64,000 bases of DNA, taken from the NCBI GenBank assembly GCA_963693285.1, contig OY848929.1:808501-872500 (forward strand), written 5' to 3'. The notes under the pieces were generated by a model that was given only the letters and a program-made list of their open reading frames with translations, did not search any database and was not told the DNA's origin. Both the position numbers and the translations under genes were made by a program. This DNA is from Xestospongia muta (Eukaryota; Porifera; Demospongiae; Haplosclerida; Petrosiidae). Below, piece by piece: positions 58,126-64,000 of this stretch; the first letter of the stretch is position 1, and each line of letters begins with the position of its first letter.

Positions 58126-60815
58126 CTACTTGACATATAACTCTATAATCTCAAGAGGTGTGTCCTCGTTGCTGCGGTGTTCATTACCACATAATCGTAA
58201 CTCTATGTCTGAGTTGGTTTTCGGAACATCCTTACAGAACCATTGACCCCTCTCACAACATGTATCTTTTTCACTACAACCTTGACCATCCCACAGAGGA
58301 TCATCTGCGTATAATGTGTTATAACGATAAGAATCTTTAGCTCCAGTTTCACAAAAGTAATCTTCACCAACAAAAGATGGTGTGAAGAAAGAAACTGTGA
58401 CATCTTTATTAGTACATTGACAGGCAAAACTTATATAACGTCCTATCGGATCAAGGGCACCAGCAAAAGTCCAAATGTGTTGTCTTTTGGTGTTATTTTT
58501 ATATGTCAAAACAACTCCGTCTACATAGAGATCATCTATTGTGTAATAGGGGTTTCTGAGAAACCAGTAGAATGCATTAGGTGTAGACCATTGATAACCT
58601 CTTATACGTCCACAAATCTTTGAGTACCTGATACCAAAAGTTGAGAAGAAAGTAGATGAACAACCTGGTTCAGCTTGACCACGTTGACAGGTCTTAATTG
58701 TCCCATCTTGTCTGAAAGTCAAATTACGAGGACACTTAGTACCTGGTACTGACATATTAAGATGAGCTACTTGCACAAACCCTTTGTTGCCTTTTATCTC
58801 TTTCTCTAGTTCACAATACACTGACTTTTCTCCTTCATTTGTCTTTATCAGATACTGTCCTGATGTAGCAGAACTGTATTGTAATAGCTGAGCACAAGAG
58901 GTAATGGTAGCAGGAATTGCAGTAGGTACTGGTTTTGAAGGTTGTATTGAACATGCTGTGTATAAAAGAAAAATGATAAATTTATGAGTAGGCCATTCAA
59001 AATTAGAGGCCATATATGGCACCATAAACAGAACTCCTTTATTGCTTAGGAGTGGCACGTGTCTAAATATTTTACAGCTTACAACTCATAATTCATATTT
59101 AAAATGGAGCTGATAAGTTTACAAATTACATATTTGAATTAACTCACGAGCAGGTGTTGGTATGAAAAGATTTGTGACTGTCATGGTGGCAGTAGTAGTC
59201 TGGGTCTGGGTTGGACCTGGAGTTGTCATTGTGGTTGTTCTTTCTATTAATGAAGTTAAAGTAGAAGTCACTAATCTGGTAGTTTGAATGATATTTGTGA
59301 CAGTGTTAGTGACATAGCTAGTAAGACTGGTTGTACTGGTAATGGAGGTAGTAGAGACCGAGGTCTTTGTTGTCGTCGAGGTGACTGTCTCTCTCACAGT
59401 CGCTGTGCTTGTTACAATTGATGTCACAGTTTTTGTTGATGTTACTGTTGATGTTGTTGCTGGTGCAGCTATATATAATAGAACATAAGTACAATTAATG
59501 CAATATTAGAAAGGGACTCACCTCCTATATGTAAGAGCCTATTAGGAGTGTTACTTTTCAGCTTGTTTGGAAGACTATTGTAATTTATTTTGTTTTTTAA
59601 CGATTCTTGTACAAGTTTTTGTGAAATTTGAGCTGGTGTTAGATTGGGTTGTTTCTGTAAATGTACAGCTACCACACCGCTAACTATTGGAGTGGCCATT
59701 GATGTACCACTGTATTTTACTGAACATGTGTTGCACCGATAATCAGCTGCCAATACAGAGGCACCAGGAGCAAACACATCGATACACGTTCCCCCATTGC
59801 TGTAATAGTAAACATTGTCACCTGTAGCAGAGCCGGCAACAGTAATAACTCCAGGCGTACTAGCAGGACTATATTTGCAAGCATCATCTCGATCATTGCC
59901 AGCAGCTGCAACAACTGGAATTCCTCTGTTGACAACATTGGTCAGAGCTGTATCCATAGATTTAGAATATGAGCCGCCCAAAGACATAGAGATAACCCCA
60001 GGACGATTTGAATTATCTATTTTATTTGCAGCATAGTTCAGTCCATCAATGACAACACTCCATGGAGCACTGCCAGTACAGCCTAACACACGCACGCTGT
60101 AAGCTATTGCTTTTTTTGCTACTCCATATTCTTTTCCAACAGCTAAACTAGCTACATGTGTGCCATGTCCATCACAATCTTTGCCTTTTTGATTTTCTTT
60201 GTATCTGACATCGTTAGGATCATATCCGGGGTATTTAGCTCTTCCATCAAAATCATTGTGGTCATAATTGATCCCTATGTATTGAAAGATATATAGTTCT
60301 AGCTTTACAAATTAATGCTTAATTACCTGTGTCTAAAATATAGACATCCGTTCCTTCTCCATTACCATAAGGATTAAATTTGTTATCTAAGATAGAGCTG
60401 GTCTGGTCGATGCGATCCAGTGCCCATGAGATAGCACTATATGCATACGTCTCTTCTTCAACAAACTCTACATTGTCAAGGTCTTTTACCTGAAAAGTAA
60501 CAAGACTATAACAAGACACCATCTTGTAATTCATATAGAACTTGCCTTATGTGCTCCATCTTCTGACAGCTCTGCAGTCACTATTTTAGCAAAAGGACCC
60601 TCTACTTTCTCAAAAATGGCAGCATTCAAGGACTCATTTCGAACTTCATCAGCAATGGTCTCAAACTTATCATGACTGGTCTCGTTTTTCAACACAACTA
60701 TATAGCGACCTGTTGTCTCAACTCCAGGAGCAGCACGTATAACTCGACGAGTTTGCACCACAGCTACTGCAGAGAGCAGGAGTACTAATGCAAAAGAGCC
60801 TTTGTAAATTTGCAT
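58126..60815 (-). CDS. Secreted subtilisin-like protease with Ser/Thr stalk and Cys-rich C-terminal domain
   Basis: Exons 60815..60546, 60489..60327, 60274..59522, 59468..59148 and 58955..58126, 778 residues. Signal peptide: MQIYKGSFALVLLLSAVAVV. An I9-type propeptide follows (GRYIVVLKNETSHDKFETIA, VEGPFAKIVTAELSEDG). The S8 domain (~120-390) has the triad in VYILDTG (D143), CDGHGTHVASLA (H181) and YSGTSMATPIVSG (S336), with the oxyanion Asn in VAAAGND (N271): a proteinase-K/PCSK9-like arrangement. A roughly 100-residue Thr/Ser/Val stalk is probably O-glycosylated. The C-terminal domain (~500-778) opens like a fibrinogen C-terminal domain (SCAQLLQYSSATSGQYLI, VYCELEKE) and continues with VDGVVLTYKNNTKRQHIWTF, FVGEDYFCETG, DPLWDGQGC and IELRLCGNEHRSNEDTPLEI, a module I know from invertebrate secreted proteins but cannot name. 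The first intron uses a GC donor (AAG|GCAAGT). No membrane anchor is seen. Confidence 0.88.
59148..59468 (-). repeat. Thr/Ser-rich coding low-complexity exon
   Basis: One exon encodes the whole stalk, rich in TSTVT/TTTS-like motifs, with phase-1 boundaries on both sides, so it can vary in length without touching the flanking domains. Confidence 0.8.
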
Positions 60816-61693
60816 GTTTCCTGCTTACACTAGAATATCTGAACTAATGATCACTTTATATAGACTCAAAAAAGCTGAATCAGTAAAACCAGAGACATTA
60901 GTATTAATACGAATATTTTTGAATTCTATGACAGAATTTTTGTTAATTTTCCTCTTTTTTGTTGTTCATTACAATCTCTAGAGATTGTAATGAACAACAA
61001 AAATGAAGAAAATTAACTAATATTAAATGATATTATGGACATTTTTGTTTATATTGTATCTCAAATAAACAATTGTTACAGAAAAAAACAACAACTAATG
61101 TCTACAAGTTTGGCGAGATGTTCATATTTTGTTGTGCTTTATATAACAATACTGATTTCTATTCCTTAAACCTATTTATGTGTGATTGGACAATATTCAT
61201 ATGAAAATGTCTAGATGCTACTATTATTATGAATAATATTAATAACCATTGAATTGGAATGGGAAACGTGTGATCTGTAGTACACATAAAACTATTTAAA
61301 AGGTAAATTGATTATTAACTCTAACCACAGAGACACTTGTATGACAATGTGTAGGTTGTTAAGGTAACATTCCACCCACTATTAATAGAACTTAAATCAT
61401 TAACAATCCTTTTAAGGTGGCAACCTTAGGTAACCTGATCATTGGTTGGCATAGTAACTAATGGTCTATGTGTTCTATTAGACACCAGTTACGACATTCT
61501 CTCTATCAAATGATACCACTGATCTCCAGTATATCACAAGATTACTCTTGCCAAAACACCTCTAAAAATTTGATGATAAAATTTATTATTATATAAACAT
61601 GTTATAATGTAAACAGTACCTATAAAACTAGATATATTGTTGTATTTTGTCTGTGCAAAAGGAATTGTACAATACAAACAAACAAAGCACTTT
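60816..61693. other. Intergenic between the two protease genes
   Basis: 878 bp, AT-rich, containing the promoter of the first protease and the long inverted repeat at 60942-61017. No exon is visible. Confidence 0.6.
60942..61017. repeat. 76-bp near-perfect palindrome
   Basis: Two 38-base arms abut without a spacer (CATTACAATCTCT|AGAGATTGTAATG at the centre, 60979/60980) and match at 36 of 38 positions. The outer ends read GTTAATTTTC and GAAAATTAAC. It could be a foldback element, a cruciform, or a hairpin in a transcript. Confidence 0.9.
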
Positions 61694-64000
61694 TTATTGG
61701 ATATATAGCTCTATAATCTCAAGAGGCGTGTCCTCATTGCTGCGGTCTTCGTTACCACATAATCGTAGCTCAATATCCGAATTAGTTTTCGGAACATCCT
61801 TACAGAACCATTGACCCCTCTTACAACACATATCCTTTTCACTACAACCTTGACCATCCCACAAAGGATCATCTGTGTATAATGTGTTATAACGATAAGT
61901 ATCTTTAGCTCCAGTTTCACAAAAGTAGTCTTTGCCAACAAAAGATGGCATAAAAAAAGGAACAGGAGACTCATTATTAGTACATGGACAGGCAAAATTT
62001 TCATAACGTCCTATCGGATCAATTGCACCAGCAAAGGTCCAAATATGTTGTCTTTTGGTGTTATTTTTATATGTCAAAACAACTCCGTCTACATAGAGAT
62101 CATCTATTGTGAAAAGAGGGTTTCTTTGAAACAAGTAGAATGCATTAGGTGAAGACCATTGATAACCTCTTATACGTCCACAAATCTTTGAGAACCAGAC
62201 ACCAAAAGTTGAGAAGAAAGAAGACGAACAACCAGGTTCAGCTTGACCACGTTGACAGGTCATAAGTGGCCCATCTTGTCTGAGAGTCAAATTACCAGGA
62301 CACCTAGTACCTGGTACTGACATATTAAGATAAACTACTCTCATAAACCCTTTGTTGCCTTTTATCTCTTTCTCTAATTCACAGTACACTGACTTATTTC
62401 TTATAAGGTACTCTCCTGATGTAGCTGAACTATATTGTGATAGGTTTGCACAAGACTCAAATACAGTGTTTGGAGGAGGTAATGGTGAAACAGTAACGGG
62501 AGGTAATGTAGATGGTGTAGTGGGTGTTACTAAGGAGACGTTGTTCTGAAGGAGATCTGCAATGTAGTTTATACCTCCTTCGACAATAGAACCAACATTA
62601 TCCATCATATTCTTCTTTAGATCTTCAAAGTTTCTCAGAGTCTGACAACACACTAAATAAAATCAAGAAAGGAAACTAGTAACCTTTTGATAATATACTA
62701 TTGAGTTAGATAACAGAAATGTGTATCCTGTTAATATAAACTATATAGGGCTGCAATGACATTAAATTTAACATCAAAAGATCTTACTTCCTTCTAGAGT
62801 TGGTGTGGGTGTGACAGTGACAGAAGGGGCAATAGTGCTAGTAGTTGTAGAGACAGACACAGATGTCGTGGTTACAGTTGATGTCAGAGTGGTGGTTGAG
62901 ATTGCTGATGTCACTGTTGGTGGTGTCACAGTGGTTGTGGAGACACTGGTAACAGTAGACATTGATGTCATAGTATTTGTTATTGTATAAGTTATAGGGA
63001 TGCAAGACTGAGTACCTACATGTGGTGAGAAATATGATAGTTACTATGACTACATAATCAAAAAATTAAAGCCATCTGCCCTTAAACTAATTGACTGATT
63101 ACAAACAAGCGTCAATGTGTCTAGAATATTTGTCCATTGTGGTACATATTTGCTTTATGTTATATTGTTTCCTCCTTTTTAATATAATAGTACATTAAGA
63201 AATATTTTAGGTGTGTCCGGCCCAAATTCTTACAGTACTCTATGCAATTATATAATATCTAACTTACAGTTCACATTTACAAGACAGTTGGGTGTTGAGC
63301 TTCTCAAACTAGGCTCCAAAAAGCGATAATTCACTTTATCTTTTGAACACAGTTGTGTTATTTTTTGCTTGATTTGAGCTGGTGTTAGGTTAGGTTGTTT
63401 CTGTAAATGAATGGCTATCACACCGCTAACTATTGCAGCAGACATGGATGTTCCACTATATATTTTACTACATGAACATCTATTACAAGTGTAATCAGCT
63501 CCTTGAATCATGTTGCCAGGTGCTAATATATCAACACAGGAACCGCCATTCGTAAAATAGTACACATCATCACCTTGTCCAGTGCCTCCGACAGTAATAA
63601 CTTCAGAAGTACTAGCTGGAGTTTTCAAACAAGCATCACTTCGCTCATTTCCAGCAGCTGCAACTATTGGAATTCCTTTATTGATGATGTCCACCAATAT
63701 TTTATTGACTGCTGAGGAATTGCTTCCACCCAATGACATAGAGATGATACTTGGACGATGTGGATTTGAAGATGTAATTTTACTTGCAGCATGGTTTAGT
63801 CCAGCGATAATAGCACTCCATGGTGCACGATTATTACACCCTAACACCCGCACACTATAACAAGTAGCTTTTTTAGCAACTCCACTAATCTTCCCACAAG
63901 CAAGACTAGCAACGTGTGTTCCATGTCCATGACAATCACTACCTTGTCGATTAGTACTGTAAGTGACATCAATTGGATCATATCCTGAGTAGTTAGCTCT
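61694..64000 (-). CDS. Second subtilisin-like protease, same architecture (5' end outside window)
   Basis: Visible exons: 64000 (cut) ..63268, 63015..62788 and 62652..61694, joined in phase 1. The visible S8 part begins with RANYSGYDPIDV, reaches the catalytic His in CHGHGTHVASLACGK, has the oxyanion Asn in VAAAGNE and the catalytic Ser in YSGTSMSAAIVSG. The propeptide and Asp motif lie beyond the right edge. The stalk exon is Thr/Ser-rich but unlike that of the neighbour in sequence. The C-terminal exon adds a helical Cys-containing segment (MCCQTLRNFEDLKKNMMDNV) and a Pro/Thr spacer before the same C-terminal domain (DPLWDGQGCSEKDMCCKRGQ, EDTPLEIIELYIQ at the end). It is a tandem duplicate of 58126-60815. 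Confidence 0.85.

Noticed and set aside
58940..59058. Alternative start giving the protease C-terminal domain its own hydrophobic leader
   Set aside because: The AG acceptor at 58956 and matching phase with the stalk exon, repeated in the second gene, favour one fused protein; a separate transcript remains possible.

Overview
The window is eukaryotic nuclear DNA, AT-rich and very gene-dense. Most introns are 45-70 bp with GT-AG ends, and the gene content is animal (dynactin p150, DNA polymerase mu/TdT, SMIM8, BTB-BACK-Kelch, TRIM, CD225/dispanin). The compact layout and the subtilisins carrying an invertebrate-type C-terminal recognition domain suggest an early-branching metazoan, most likely a demosponge of the Amphimedon type. 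This assignment is inference; no species-diagnostic marker is visible.

Layout: (1) 1-9150, a cluster of CD225/dispanin-type small membrane proteins: five three-exon genes on both strands (the first cut by the window edge) plus three decayed exon relics. (2) 9818-12729, SMIM8 and a family X DNA polymerase (POLM/DNTT type), head to head. (3) 12880-20284, four minus-strand genes: an unrecognised 372-aa protein, a TRIM-like ligase with a MIB/HERC2 C-terminus, an aminoglycoside-phosphotransferase-family kinase (hydroxylysine-kinase-like) and a leucine-rich-repeat protein; the last is head to head with (4) a BTB-BACK-Kelch gene (20385-22334). (5) 23319-35660 minus, SNRNP200/Brr2, the U5 snRNP helicase. 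(6) 36052-44676 plus, a 20-exon gene whose phases connect a PH domain and BTK zinc finger to ankyrin repeats and WD40 repeats, an architecture I do not know from any described family. (7) 45230-51781 minus, mitochondrial Hsp70 (HSPA9) followed by a decayed tandem paralog with a premature stop. (8) 51970-57945 plus, dynactin subunit 1 (28 exons). (9) 58126-64000 minus, two tandem secreted subtilisin-like proteases with Ser/Thr-rich stalks and a shared cysteine-rich C-terminal domain; the second is cut by the right edge.

The conserved genes are housekeeping (splicing, dynein transport, mitochondrial chaperone, DNA repair) and do not form one pathway. The accessory parts, the CD225 cluster and the protease pair, are tandemly duplicated and membrane-associated or secreted. 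Five head-to-head pairs have ATGs 100-400 bp apart, implying shared promoters. Recurrent low-complexity features are (CT)n tracts just upstream of 3' splice sites, GGAT tetranucleotide arrays, and paired TCATGTGA motifs inside short introns. Exon coordinates were derived by hand from splice-site consensus, reading phase and protein homology.
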